From Bacteroides sp. (GTDB lineage Bacteria; Bacteroidota; Bacteroidia; Bacteroidales; Marinifilaceae), in contig JAETOX010000002.1 of NCBI GenBank assembly GCA_021771575.1, positions 1-64,000 on the forward strand: a stretch of DNA of 64,000 bases, written 5' to 3'. Shown here piece by piece: positions 1-8,589 of this stretch (position 1 is the first letter of the stretch; each line of letters opens with the position of its first letter). Under the pieces are notes generated by a model that saw nothing but the letters and a program-made list of their open reading frames with translations, was not told the origin of the DNA and made no database searches. The position numbers and the translations under genes are program-made.

Positions 1-530
1 TCCGTTCCGAGTTCGATGTTCAACATACTGGTCGAGACGGACATCAGATTACGTGCCAGTACGGATGTATCTAATTCTGCTTTGATCTCCCCCTGCCCTT
101 TGGCTTTGAGAATCATAAATTCCCAACGGGCCAGCCGATTGCGGGACAATTTATCTATCCGGTTCCGGTATTCCGGAAACAAAGAAGCTACTTCGAGTAT
201 CAGTTGAAAAAAAGCCACCTCAATGATGAAAAAATCAAACATCTGCTGCAATAATCCGGCCGTACGTTCCTTCCTGGCTACAATTTCCCCGATATACTCC
301 CTAAGCGACCGAATCTTTAAAAATTCCGCTTCACTCATTTCACTCGCCACTGACAAATATTTCTGAATCCCGGCTTTCAGTATTTCCTCTTTATTTCGAA
401 AATAATAGTAAAAAGCGCCTTTAGTCAAACCGGTAGCCTGCTCTAAATCCTTCAGCGAACAGGCTTTATATCCCTTATTCAAAAACTGGAAAAAAGATTT
501 ATTGACAATATCTTCTCTTAAATCGGGCAT
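1..530 (-). CDS. TetR/AcrR-family transcriptional regulator (C-terminus runs off window)
   Basis: Reverse-strand translation from ATG at 530: MPDLREDIVNKSFFQFLNKGYKACSLKDLEQATGLTKGAFYYYFRNKEEIL..., a typical TetR HTH (TGLTKGAFYYYF). Confidence 0.85.
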   Translation of the reverse strand, partial: MPDLREDIVNKSFFQFLNKGYKACSLKDLEQATGLTKGAFYYYFRNKEEILKAGIQKYLSVASEMSEAEFLKIRSLREYIGEIVARKERTAGLLQQMFDFFIIEVAFFQLILEVASLFPEYRNRIDKLSRNRLARWEFMILKAKGQGEIKAELDTSVLARNLMSVSTSMLNIELGT

Positions 531-582
531 ACTTTTATACTTTTCGGTATGCAAAAGTAAACATATTTTCGGTATAAACCCC

Positions 583-1755
583 TCAGGCGTCGAAAGATTT
601 TTTCTCACTGATGCGGTCGACAATGACTGCTATAGCACCATCCCCTGTCACATTGGTAGCTGTACCGAAACTATCCATGGCAATATAGAGGGCTATCATC
701 AATCCCTGGGCGGTTTCGTCGAACCCAAGCATCGACTGTAAAATACCGAGAGCAGCCATAATAGCACCACCGGGCACTCCGGGAGCCGCCACCATTGCGA
801 TGCCCAGCATCATGATAAACCCGGCAAATTGTCCGAAATGGATCTCCATCCCGGACATCAGCATAATCGCCATGGCACAGGCTGTAATTTTCATCGTACT
901 ACCCGAAAGATGGATCGTAGCACATAGCGGAATGACAAAACCAGCCAACTCCGGACGTACTCCATTTTTAATTGTCTGCTCCAAAGTAACCGGAATTGTG
1001 GCAGCCGAAGATTGGGTTCCCAAAGCTGTCATATAAGCCGGCAACATATTGCGGAACAAATGGAATGGATTTTTCTTTCCGATTGTACCAGCAATAAAAA
1101 ACTGAAGAAATAATAAAATTACCGTCATCACGAAAATAACGACGATAATCTTCAGAAAGACACTCATCACTCCGGCCACCTGTCCCGAATTGGTCATATT
1201 CAGAAAAATGCCGAAGATATACAAAGGAAGTAAAGGGATGATCACTGCTGTAATCACTTTATTAATAATATCTTTAAAATCCTCCATGACTGCTTTCAAC
1301 CGATCGCCATCGATCACCGACATCCCTAACCCTAAAGTAAAAGCCAGAATCAGGGCCGACATAACGCCCATCACAGCTGGCATTTCTACTGTAAAATAAG
1401 GAGTCAAAGCTACCTTATCCTGCACAGCCGAAAGTGAATCCGATTCATTCAACAACCATGGATAAGTCAAATCACAAGAGAAATAAGTGAAGAATCCCGA
1501 AAATAAAGTAAAGCCATAGGCCAGTAAAGCCGTGATCAGCAGCAAGCGACCGGCTCCTTTTCCCAGATCAGCAATACCGGGAGCCACCAACCCCAGAATC
1601 AGTAAAGGAATAATAAAATTAAGGAAATTTCCAAACAAAGAATTGATCGTCAAAAAGATACGCACTAACCAACCAGGAAAAAATAAACCACAAAGAATTC
1701 CCAGAACAATAGCTACAATAATTTTAGGCAATAATCCTAACTTTATTCGTTTCAT
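583..1755 (-). CDS. Dicarboxylate/amino acid:cation symporter (DAACS/SstT-GltP-like)
   Basis: Multi-TM protein with a SSAATIPVT motif and C-terminal TNVTGDGAIAVIVDR typical of Na+/dicarboxylate or serine/threonine symporters; start chosen at MKRIKLGLL. Confidence 0.85.
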   Translation of the reverse strand: MKRIKLGLLPKIIVAIVLGILCGLFFPGWLVRIFLTINSLFGNFLNFIIPLLILGLVAPGIADLGKGAGRLLLITALLAYGFTLFSGFFTYFSCDLTYPWLLNESDSLSAVQDKVALTPYFTVEMPAVMGVMSALILAFTLGLGMSVIDGDRLKAVMEDFKDIINKVITAVIIPLLPLYIFGIFLNMTNSGQVAGVMSVFLKIIVVIFVMTVILLFLQFFIAGTIGKKNPFHLFRNMLPAYMTALGTQSSAATIPVTLEQTIKNGVRPELAGFVIPLCATIHLSGSTMKITACAMAIMLMSGMEIHFGQFAGFIMMLGIAMVAAPGVPGGAIMAALGILQSMLGFDETAQGLMIALYIAMDSFGTATNVTGDGAIAVIVDRISEKKSFDA

Positions 1756-1847
1756 AGATAGATACTGCAATTAGTTTTCAAACGTTTTCGAAAATGCAAT
1801 GTTACAATAAAAATTTATATTTTTACCCATTCAAACGAGATTAAATC

Positions 1848-2759
1848 ATGACAAAAGACAAGTGGCACGGTCATTTCGCCATTATAACGACCAACTTGAT
1901 TTTCGGTTTCAATACTCCGATCGCCAAAACGCTTGTTCCGGAATGGATCAGTCCTTACGCTCTCACGCTGTTGCGCATGGGATTTGCTACTCTTATTTTT
2001 TGGGGTATAGGTTGCTTTGTCCAAAAGGAAAAGATCAGCCCTAAAGATCTGATCATTCTATTTTTCGGAGCTTTATTCGGTTTGGTGGGAGCGCAGCTTT
2101 CATTTGCTCATGCACTTCTTTATACATCGCCTGTAAACATTTCGATTATCGCTGCAATGACACCGGTAGTAGTCATGCTTTTGGCAGCCCTGGTACTGAA
2201 AGAACCAATTACCCTGAAAAAAGCAGGCGGAGTGTTTATCGGAGCTGCAGGAGCGTTATTGATTATTTTTCAATCGGGCAGAGGTAGCACCCAACCGGGC
2301 TCTATGACCGGAAATCTGTTGTGTATCGTAAATGTTATCACTTATGCCATCTATCTGGTGATCATCCGTCCTGTATCCCAGCATTATTCTCCCATCAACC
2401 TAATGAAATGGATGTTCCTGTTTTCGGCCTTGATTTCACTCCCATTGGGTTACCGGGATCTGTTGCATACTCCGGCTTTTGAAGCTACAACCGAACTACA
2501 TGTGTGGTTGCGGATCGCTTATGTCGTCATTATGGCCACCGGGATTGCTTATTTTTTGGTACCTATGGCTCTAAAACGCATACGCCCTACCACAGCCAGC
2601 ATGTATAATAATCTGCAACCGATTATTGCTTCTATGATCGCTATCCTGATCGGACAGGATATTTTTACCTGGGATAAACCGGTGGCCGCCGTGCTGGTCT
2701 TTACCGGGGTGTATCTGGTCACCCAGAGCAAAGCGAAGGAAGAGATCAAAGCCGAATAG
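1848..2759 (+). CDS. EamA/DMT-family transporter
   Basis: About 10 TM segments with two EamA-like repeats (GFNTPIAKTL...; VITYAIYLVIIRPVSQHY...). Confidence 0.85.
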   Translation: MTKDKWHGHFAIITTNLIFGFNTPIAKTLVPEWISPYALTLLRMGFATLIFWGIGCFVQKEKISPKDLIILFFGALFGLVGAQLSFAHALLYTSPVNISIIAAMTPVVVMLLAALVLKEPITLKKAGGVFIGAAGALLIIFQSGRGSTQPGSMTGNLLCIVNVITYAIYLVIIRPVSQHYSPINLMKWMFLFSALISLPLGYRDLLHTPAFEATTELHVWLRIAYVVIMATGIAYFLVPMALKRIRPTTASMYNNLQPIIASMIAILIGQDIFTWDKPVAAVLVFTGVYLVTQSKAKEEIKAE

Positions 2760-2900
2760 ATCAAAGAGGCAAATTCCCACTTCTGTCAAGATAGGGTACA
2801 TTTCACCATAAATCAAATTGACGCCATCCGACACACAACTGACTATAAGTGTTTTATGATTAAGACTGGAGCAAAAATTTGATAAAATAATAAATTAACG

Positions 2901-2908
2901 TACATTTG
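2901..2908 (+). promoter_or_regulatory. Bacteroidetes -7 promoter element (TACATTTG) upstream of the M18 aminopeptidase
   Basis: Match to TAnnTTTG about 40 nt before the start codon. Confidence 0.5.
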
Positions 2909-2947
2909 TTGCAGACGAAGACCATGACAAAAATAAAATAATACATT

Positions 2948-4246
2948 ATGGAAACACAAATCGCAGAAGATCTGCTCCAATTTATCCAGGAAAGTCCAAC
3001 CAACTTTCACGCTATTCTCAGTATCAAACAGCGCTTGCAGGCAAACGGTTTTAAACAGCTCTTCTCAGGAGAAGCATGGCATATCGAGCATGGCGGCAAA
3101 TATTTCGTGACCAAAAATCACTCTTCGTTATATGCCTTTATTCCGGGAAACGGAAATCTGGCAGAAGAAGGTTTCAAACTCATTTGTGCCCACAGTGATT
3201 CCCCGACCTTCCGGATCAAACCTCATGCAGAAATGCTGGTAGAAGGGAAATACCTGAAATTGAACACCGAAGTTTACGGTGGCCCTATTATGTACACTTG
3301 GTTCGATCGTCCTTTATCTTTGGCCGGCAGAGTGATGGTGAAAAGTGACAAACCTTTGAAACCGGCAACCCAATTCATTAATTTCAATCGCCCTCTGCTG
3401 GAAATACCTCATATAGCAATCCATTTCAACCGGGCAGTCAACGATCAGGGCAATCCGCTCAGTAAACAAAGAGATATGCTTCCGGTAATCGCCATGGTCA
3501 ACGAGACTTTTGAAAAGAACAATTTCCTTTTAAAACTGATCGCAGAAGAAATGAATATCCCGGAAGAGGATATCCTGGATTTCGATCTCACGCTTTACGA
3601 ATATACAAAGGGAACTTTATTCGGTCTCCACAACGAATTTATTTCTTCGGGCCGCTTAGACGACCTGGCTATGGTACATGCTGGTATGACCGCTCTGCTG
3701 GATTCGAAACCCTGTAACAAAACAAAGGTATTGGCAATCTTCGACAATGAGGAAGTGGGTAGCGGAACCAAACAGGGAGCAGCTTCCCCGATCTTACGGA
3801 CTATCCTGGAAAGGATCGCTTTCACTCAAGGGTACAAAACCGAAGATCTCTACCGGGCAATTCATAATTCTTTCATGATTTCTGCTGACATGGCCCATGC
3901 TTTACATCCTAATTATCCGGAAAAACATGACCCTACTAACCATCCGATCATGAATCAGGGGCCTGTAATTAAGATCAATGCCAATCAAAAATACATCACT
4001 GATAGCGATTCGGCAGCCGTATTCGCCACCATTTGTAAAATGGCGGAAGTACCCTACCAGACATTCGTAAACCACTCGGATATGGCTGGTGGTTCTACAC
4101 TAGGAAATATCCTGCTCACTCAAATGGAAATGCGGGGTGTAGATATCGGCAATCCAATGTGGGCGATGCATTCGGTCCGGGAAACAGCCGGTGTGCTCGA
4201 TCAAGCTTATGTGATCAAAGCTTTTACGACATTTTATAATATTTAA
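2948..4246 (+). CDS. M18 family aminopeptidase
   Basis: Motifs CAHSDSPTFRIKP, DNEEVGSG, HALHPNY and NHSDMAGGSTLGNI characteristic of M18 aspartyl aminopeptidases. Confidence 0.92.
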   Translation: METQIAEDLLQFIQESPTNFHAILSIKQRLQANGFKQLFSGEAWHIEHGGKYFVTKNHSSLYAFIPGNGNLAEEGFKLICAHSDSPTFRIKPHAEMLVEGKYLKLNTEVYGGPIMYTWFDRPLSLAGRVMVKSDKPLKPATQFINFNRPLLEIPHIAIHFNRAVNDQGNPLSKQRDMLPVIAMVNETFEKNNFLLKLIAEEMNIPEEDILDFDLTLYEYTKGTLFGLHNEFISSGRLDDLAMVHAGMTALLDSKPCNKTKVLAIFDNEEVGSGTKQGAASPILRTILERIAFTQGYKTEDLYRAIHNSFMISADMAHALHPNYPEKHDPTNHPIMNQGPVIKINANQKYITDSDSAAVFATICKMAEVPYQTFVNHSDMAGGSTLGNILLTQMEMRGVDIGNPMWAMHSVRETAGVLDQAYVIKAFTTFYNI

Positions 4247-4328
4247 AACCGGAACGACTTTTCAAACCGGAATTTATTCCTGATTGGCGGAGTTTATAAG
4301 GACCCGCCAATCTGCTTTTCTCAAAAAC

Positions 4329-5093
4329 ATGAAAATCATCACTTACAATGTCAACGGCCTTCGTAGTGCCTTATCGAAAGGTTTTACCGACTGGCTGGCA
4401 ACGGAACAACCAGACGTGGTATGTTTACAAGAAACCAAAGCTCAACCGGAACAAATTCCGACCTTAGAATTCGAAGCTTTAGGTTATCGGTCATTCTTTT
4501 TTTCAGCCCGTAAAAAAGGATATAGCGGAGTAGGAATCCTGACCCGGCTGGTTCCCGACCAAGTAGTCTATGGCATGGGAATTCCCGAATACGATAACGA
4601 AGGACGTTTCATACGAGCCGATTACGGCGATCTCTCCATCGTCAGCGTCTACCATCCTTCCGGTACAACCGGAGATGAACGTCAGGCCTTTAAAATGAAG
4701 TGGCTGGAGGATTTCCGGCATTATGTGACGGAATTAAGCAAAACCCGGCCGAAGCTGATCCTATGCGGAGATTATAATATCTGTCATCGTCCTATCGATA
4801 TTCACGACCCCATACGTAATGCTAACAGTAGCGGTTTTCTACCCGAAGAAAGAGAATGGATGAGCCTGTTTCTGGAATCCGGATTTACCGATACTTTCCG
4901 GCATTTTCATCCCGAAGAACCGCATCATTATACCTGGTGGAGCTTTCGAGCCAATGCCCGGAATAACAACAAAGGCTGGCGAATCGATTATTGTATGGCC
5001 ACCCCGGCAGTAGTACCTCTTTTAAAAGATGCCCGAATTCTTCCAAATGTAAAGCATTCAGATCATTGTCCGGCTGTCGTAGAAATCGTTTAA
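4329..5093 (+). CDS. xth: Exodeoxyribonuclease III
   Basis: MKIITYNVNGLRSALSKGF...CLQETKAQPEQ...GDYNICHRPIDIHDP...WRIDYCMATP...KHSDHCPAVVEI; EEP/ExoIII family. Start moved to the MKIITYNVNG methionine. Confidence 0.92.
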   Translation: MKIITYNVNGLRSALSKGFTDWLATEQPDVVCLQETKAQPEQIPTLEFEALGYRSFFFSARKKGYSGVGILTRLVPDQVVYGMGIPEYDNEGRFIRADYGDLSIVSVYHPSGTTGDERQAFKMKWLEDFRHYVTELSKTRPKLILCGDYNICHRPIDIHDPIRNANSSGFLPEEREWMSLFLESGFTDTFRHFHPEEPHHYTWWSFRANARNNNKGWRIDYCMATPAVVPLLKDARILPNVKHSDHCPAVVEIV

Positions 5094-5108
5094 CGCCATC
5101 CCACCGTG

Positions 5109-5201
5109 ATGAATAAACTTCATTTCGGAATCATAGGCACCCATTTTATCACCGACAAGGTATTTATTTCGTTTCATAGCACTAGTCATTTGTACACGTA
5201 G
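5109..5201 (+). pseudogene. Possible remnant of a Gfo/Idh/MocA-family oxidoreductase N-terminus
   Basis: MNKLHFGIIGTHFITDKVF... resembles the Rossmann start of Gfo/Idh/MocA proteins but stops after 30 codons; no continuation in the ORF track. Confidence 0.4.
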
Positions 5202-5324
5202 CCGGGAAATAAAATGGATGCCTCGGGAAGATTGTTGTTATTACTTTTGATTTGAATTCCGTAATGCAAAAGGATGCGGAAAATGTTATGAAACGATTTC
5301 TGTATGATGAAGGAATCGTAAAAT

Positions 5325-6518
5325 TTACCGAATCCCCAATTTCTTGGCGATCGTCGAAGGCAAAGCTTTTTTGTTCACCAGGATAGCCACTGTTTTCATC
5401 CGGACAAACGGCTCCGACATATAGAGATACCCCTCGAGCGGATTTCGGGAAGTACCCCAGGAATTTTTAGTCTTATAGTAAAGTGTACCGTATTGATCTT
5501 CCACTAAACCAGTCAGGTGCATCAAATGATCGTCCGTCGACTGCCGATCGTCGAAAGTAGCCTGGCGAAGGCTATCGCAGACCTGTACTTCGGGCACTGG
5601 AGCAACGAAAGAATAGAGATTCATCTTTTCCGTCTCGGGCAATTGCTCGAACCTGGCCCGGTCACTACTGCTCATCTCTTTAGGCTCAGCAGTCGGCAGG
5701 ATCGCCAATCCGTTATAATGACTGAATCCATTTTCACTGACATCTCCGTCCCAAACAACCGTATACCCATTTTTCAGCGAATGGTTGATAATGGCCATCA
5801 AATCTTCCAACGGAACATTGTAATAACGGGCATGCATCCAATTGTCCGGAATTTCCAATTCTACTTGTTGATAGAAAGGATATGCCTGATAAGAAGTTAT
5901 TTCCACATAATCGTCCGGATTGATTCCCAATTCCCGGGCAAAAGTCTGTGGAGTATATTCTTTCCCTTCGTATATAAACTTTTCCGGGGCTTCACCGAAA
6001 TAGGTCTCGATGATAGACATCATGGCTTTCGGCCACACCGTCGTCGGCAATTTTATCTGATTGATCGCATCGATAAATCCTTTTACGGCGGGAAGCAGTT
6101 CACTATGATCATGGAAATTTTTTCCGTATTGTAACCCGGTATAAGCTTGTTCGGGCATCATTCCATATTTGGCGATCAAGCTGATCACATCATGTGCCTG
6201 CCCTCCCTCACTAAAGTTAGTCTTTCCCTGGAAGCGAAAATAACGCATTCCTTTTTCATAGTAAGCATTACGCACCGCATACATTTCCGAGAGATCATAT
6301 TCGGTTTTCCCCTGCCGCAACAATTCAGCCTCCAGAAAAGAAAGGGTGGCAAAGCACCAGCAGGTTCCGGAATTGGCCTGATTTTTTACTGATGTCACCG
6401 GTATATCCGAGACCTCTTTAAACTGATATCCCGACCGTGCAGCCTGTCGCTGTGCCGAGAGAGGCATGCAGGATAAAAGCACAAACGCTCCTACCAGACA
6501 AATAAATGATTTACTCAT
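5325..6518 (-). CDS. Secreted C1-family cysteine peptidase (aminopeptidase C/bleomycin hydrolase-like)
   Basis: Signal peptide, then VKNQANSGTCWCFATLSFLEAELLR (Cys active site), HLMHLTGLVEDQYGTLYYKTKNSWGTS (His/Asn active site). Confidence 0.88.
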   Translation of the reverse strand: MSKSFICLVGAFVLLSCMPLSAQRQAARSGYQFKEVSDIPVTSVKNQANSGTCWCFATLSFLEAELLRQGKTEYDLSEMYAVRNAYYEKGMRYFRFQGKTNFSEGGQAHDVISLIAKYGMMPEQAYTGLQYGKNFHDHSELLPAVKGFIDAINQIKLPTTVWPKAMMSIIETYFGEAPEKFIYEGKEYTPQTFARELGINPDDYVEITSYQAYPFYQQVELEIPDNWMHARYYNVPLEDLMAIINHSLKNGYTVVWDGDVSENGFSHYNGLAILPTAEPKEMSSSDRARFEQLPETEKMNLYSFVAPVPEVQVCDSLRQATFDDRQSTDDHLMHLTGLVEDQYGTLYYKTKNSWGTSRNPLEGYLYMSEPFVRMKTVAILVNKKALPSTIAKKLGIR

Positions 6519-6973
6519 AACTTTTGGGTTTAGATTTAATGTTAGCAAATATATGAAATTGAAATTCATTTATAAGCCCTTTTCCCAAAATTATCTCTCC
6601 GCATTATATACTACTAAATAATCAAAATTTGTTTCCATTTCCCTAAATTCATCTATAAAACATTTCAGCGAAAAAAAGGAATGACACCAAAAAACATTAA
6701 AAAGTAGGAAAAATAAATTCTTACACCAATCAACGTAAATTAGATCATTATGAATTTTTACGATATTAATAGATTACGATGACAGAATTCATTCAGGCAA
6801 CTGTTTCGAATGGTCTTGTATAAAAAAGCTTTTTCTGATAATTCATCGATGAAATTATCCTGTTGCTGCCCAAAGGTAATGAAAGCTTTCTGAATCATAG
6901 CATAAAAGTAGAAATTAAAACGAAAATATTATCTATATCTTTTTCCAGAGGTAATACAGGGGCATACACAAGA

Positions 6974-7109
6974 GTTGGGCTGGGGATTCGCTACTTTCGC
7001 GCTGTACCAGAAGCGTTGTAAAAGCGTTGTAACCGTATCCCTGACCGCTTTTGAACTGCTTCGGCATTGCTACTGGTACGGCGCAGAGGTAGCGAATCCC
7101 CAGCCCAAC
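6974..7109. repeat. Long inverted repeat with perfect 21-bp arms (palindromic intergenic element)
   Basis: GTTGGGCTGGGGATTCGCTAC (6974-6994) is the exact reverse complement of 7089-7109; the inner parts also pair imperfectly (CGC.GTACCAG/CTGGTAC.GCG, AAAAGCG/CGCTTTT). Confidence 0.85.
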
Positions 7110-7201
7110 CCCAGCGAAACCCCTAAAAAAGTATCTTACACGGAATCCTTTTGAATTGATCCCCGATCTCTAGCCCGAGCACCAAGGAAAGAAAGGAAAA
7201 T

Positions 7202-7228
7202 AAAAAAGAGTCTCTATGAGACTCTTTA
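7202..7228 (-). terminator. Intrinsic terminator downstream of tRNA-Val
   Basis: Minus strand AAGAGTCTC-ATA-GAGACTCTT followed by a T-run. Confidence 0.8.
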
Positions 7229-7234
7229 TATGTG

Positions 7235-7309
7235 TGGGCGCTGAGGGATTCGAACCCCCGACCCTCTGGGTGTAAACCAGATGCTCTGAACCAACTGAGC
7301 TAAGCGCCC
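7235..7309 (-). tRNA. tRNA-Val (anticodon TAC)
   Basis: GGGCGCTTAGCTCAGTTGGTTCAGAGCATCTGGTTTACACCCAGAGGGTCGGGGGTTCGAATCCCTCAGCGCCCA folds as a cloverleaf; anticodon loop TTTACAC. Confidence 0.93.
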
Positions 7310-7399
7310 GAGCGATCTTGTTCGATTGCGGGTACAAAAGTAGAGCTTTTTTTGATAATACCAAAATTTTGAAAGTTTTTTTTCAACTTTATTCAGAAA

Positions 7400-7816
7400 T
7401 TATTTTTCAGCAATATTCAATTGCTTTGCAAATATCTTGTCGAACAGTTCACCGCGGGTAAGACGTCCATTCTCCACACAAATAGACTCAACCCGACCGC
7501 AAGCACAAAGTTTGTTGTCTCCAAGCCGGTAGATATCTTCAAAGAAGACCAGCTTAGCTCCTTCCCGAGCAATATTCAGGCGGACAGCAAAACGATCCCC
7601 ACTAGTCAAGGAAACTTTATAATCGATTTCTACATGAGCCACCATGGCATCGATTCCCTGTTGATGAAGCTCTCCGAAGTTCACTCCGGCACTTTCCAAA
7701 AATTCATGCCGGGCATGTTCCAGATAATGCTGATAATTAGCATTATTCACAACACATTGCAGGTCACATTCATAATCCCGCACTTTCATTTCAATTTCAA
7801 AAATATACTCTTTCAT
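7400..7816 (-). CDS. Acyl-CoA thioesterase (4HBT/YbgC-like hotdog fold)
   Basis: VRDYECDLQCVVNNANYQHYLEHARHEFLE... hotdog thioesterase signature. Confidence 0.85.
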   Translation of the reverse strand: MKEYIFEIEMKVRDYECDLQCVVNNANYQHYLEHARHEFLESAGVNFGELHQQGIDAMVAHVEIDYKVSLTSGDRFAVRLNIAREGAKLVFFEDIYRLGDNKLCACGRVESICVENGRLTRGELFDKIFAKQLNIAEK

Positions 7817-7891
7817 GGCTTCATTTTATTCAAGACAAAGATACAAGTTCTTAAACATGTTCAAGTAAATCGATGACATCATAAAATCTTT

Positions 7892-7935
7892 CGATATAAT
7901 TTATTCTTTATATCGGAAAAATTGATATATTTTTG
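7892..7935 (+). promoter_or_regulatory. ahpC promoter region: dyad CGATATAA-N8-TTATATCG followed by -7 element TATTTTTG
   Basis: Perfect 8-bp dyad (7892-7899/7908-7915) and a TAnnTTTG match at 7928-7935, upstream of ahpC. Confidence 0.5.
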
Positions 7936-7974
7936 TATCGAAAGAAAAAACAATAACAATTGAAAATAAGAATT

Positions 7975-8541
7975 ATGCAAACAATGATCAACTCTCAAAT
8001 TCCTGAATTCAGTGTTCAAGCTTTTAAAGACGGTAAATTCATCACAGTAACAGACAAAGACGTAAAAGGCAAATGGGGGATTTTCTTTTTCTATCCTGCT
8101 GACTTTACATTCGTATGTCCGACAGAATTAGTGGACATGGCAGAAAAATACGAGCAATTCCAAGCCATGGGAGTAGAAATTTATTCGGTAAGCACCGATT
8201 CTCACTTCGTGCACAAAGCCTGGCATGATGCCTCAGAAAGCATCCGCAAGATCAAATATCCAATGTTAGCCGACCCGACAGGAGCTTTAAGCCGGGCATT
8301 CGGAGTCATGATTGAAGCAGCAGGGATGGCTTACCGGGGAACTTTCGTTGTCAATCCGGAAGGACAAATCAAAGTAGTAGAAATTCATGATAACAATATT
8401 GGACGGGATGCAAACGAATTGCTTCGTAAAGTAGAAGCAGCTCAATTTGTAGCGACCCATGAAGGTGAAGTTTGTCCAGCCAAATGGAAGAAAGGACAAG
8501 CCACCTTAAAACCGAGCATCGATTTAGTTGGAAAAATTTAA
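7975..8541 (+). CDS. ahpC: Alkyl hydroperoxide reductase subunit C (peroxiredoxin)
   Basis: FFFYPADFTFVCPTELVDMAEKYEQFQ...GEVCPAKW: 2-Cys peroxiredoxin signatures. Confidence 0.96.
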   Translation: MQTMINSQIPEFSVQAFKDGKFITVTDKDVKGKWGIFFFYPADFTFVCPTELVDMAEKYEQFQAMGVEIYSVSTDSHFVHKAWHDASESIRKIKYPMLADPTGALSRAFGVMIEAAGMAYRGTFVVNPEGQIKVVEIHDNNIGRDANELLRKVEAAQFVATHEGEVCPAKWKKGQATLKPSIDLVGKI

Positions 8542-8546
8542 TTCTG

Positions 8547-8574
8547 AAAGCCGGCTTTTTAACCGGCTTTTTTT
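8547..8574 (+). terminator. Hairpin + T-run between ahpC and ahpF (partial terminator)
   Basis: AAAGCCGG-CTTTTTAA-CCGGCTTT followed by TTTT. Confidence 0.75.
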
Positions 8575-8589
8575 AATCTTAAAAAGTTT

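Noticed and set aside
5517-6134. 205-aa plus-strand ORF
   Set aside because: Antisense to the C1 peptidase gene, which carries full catalytic motifs.
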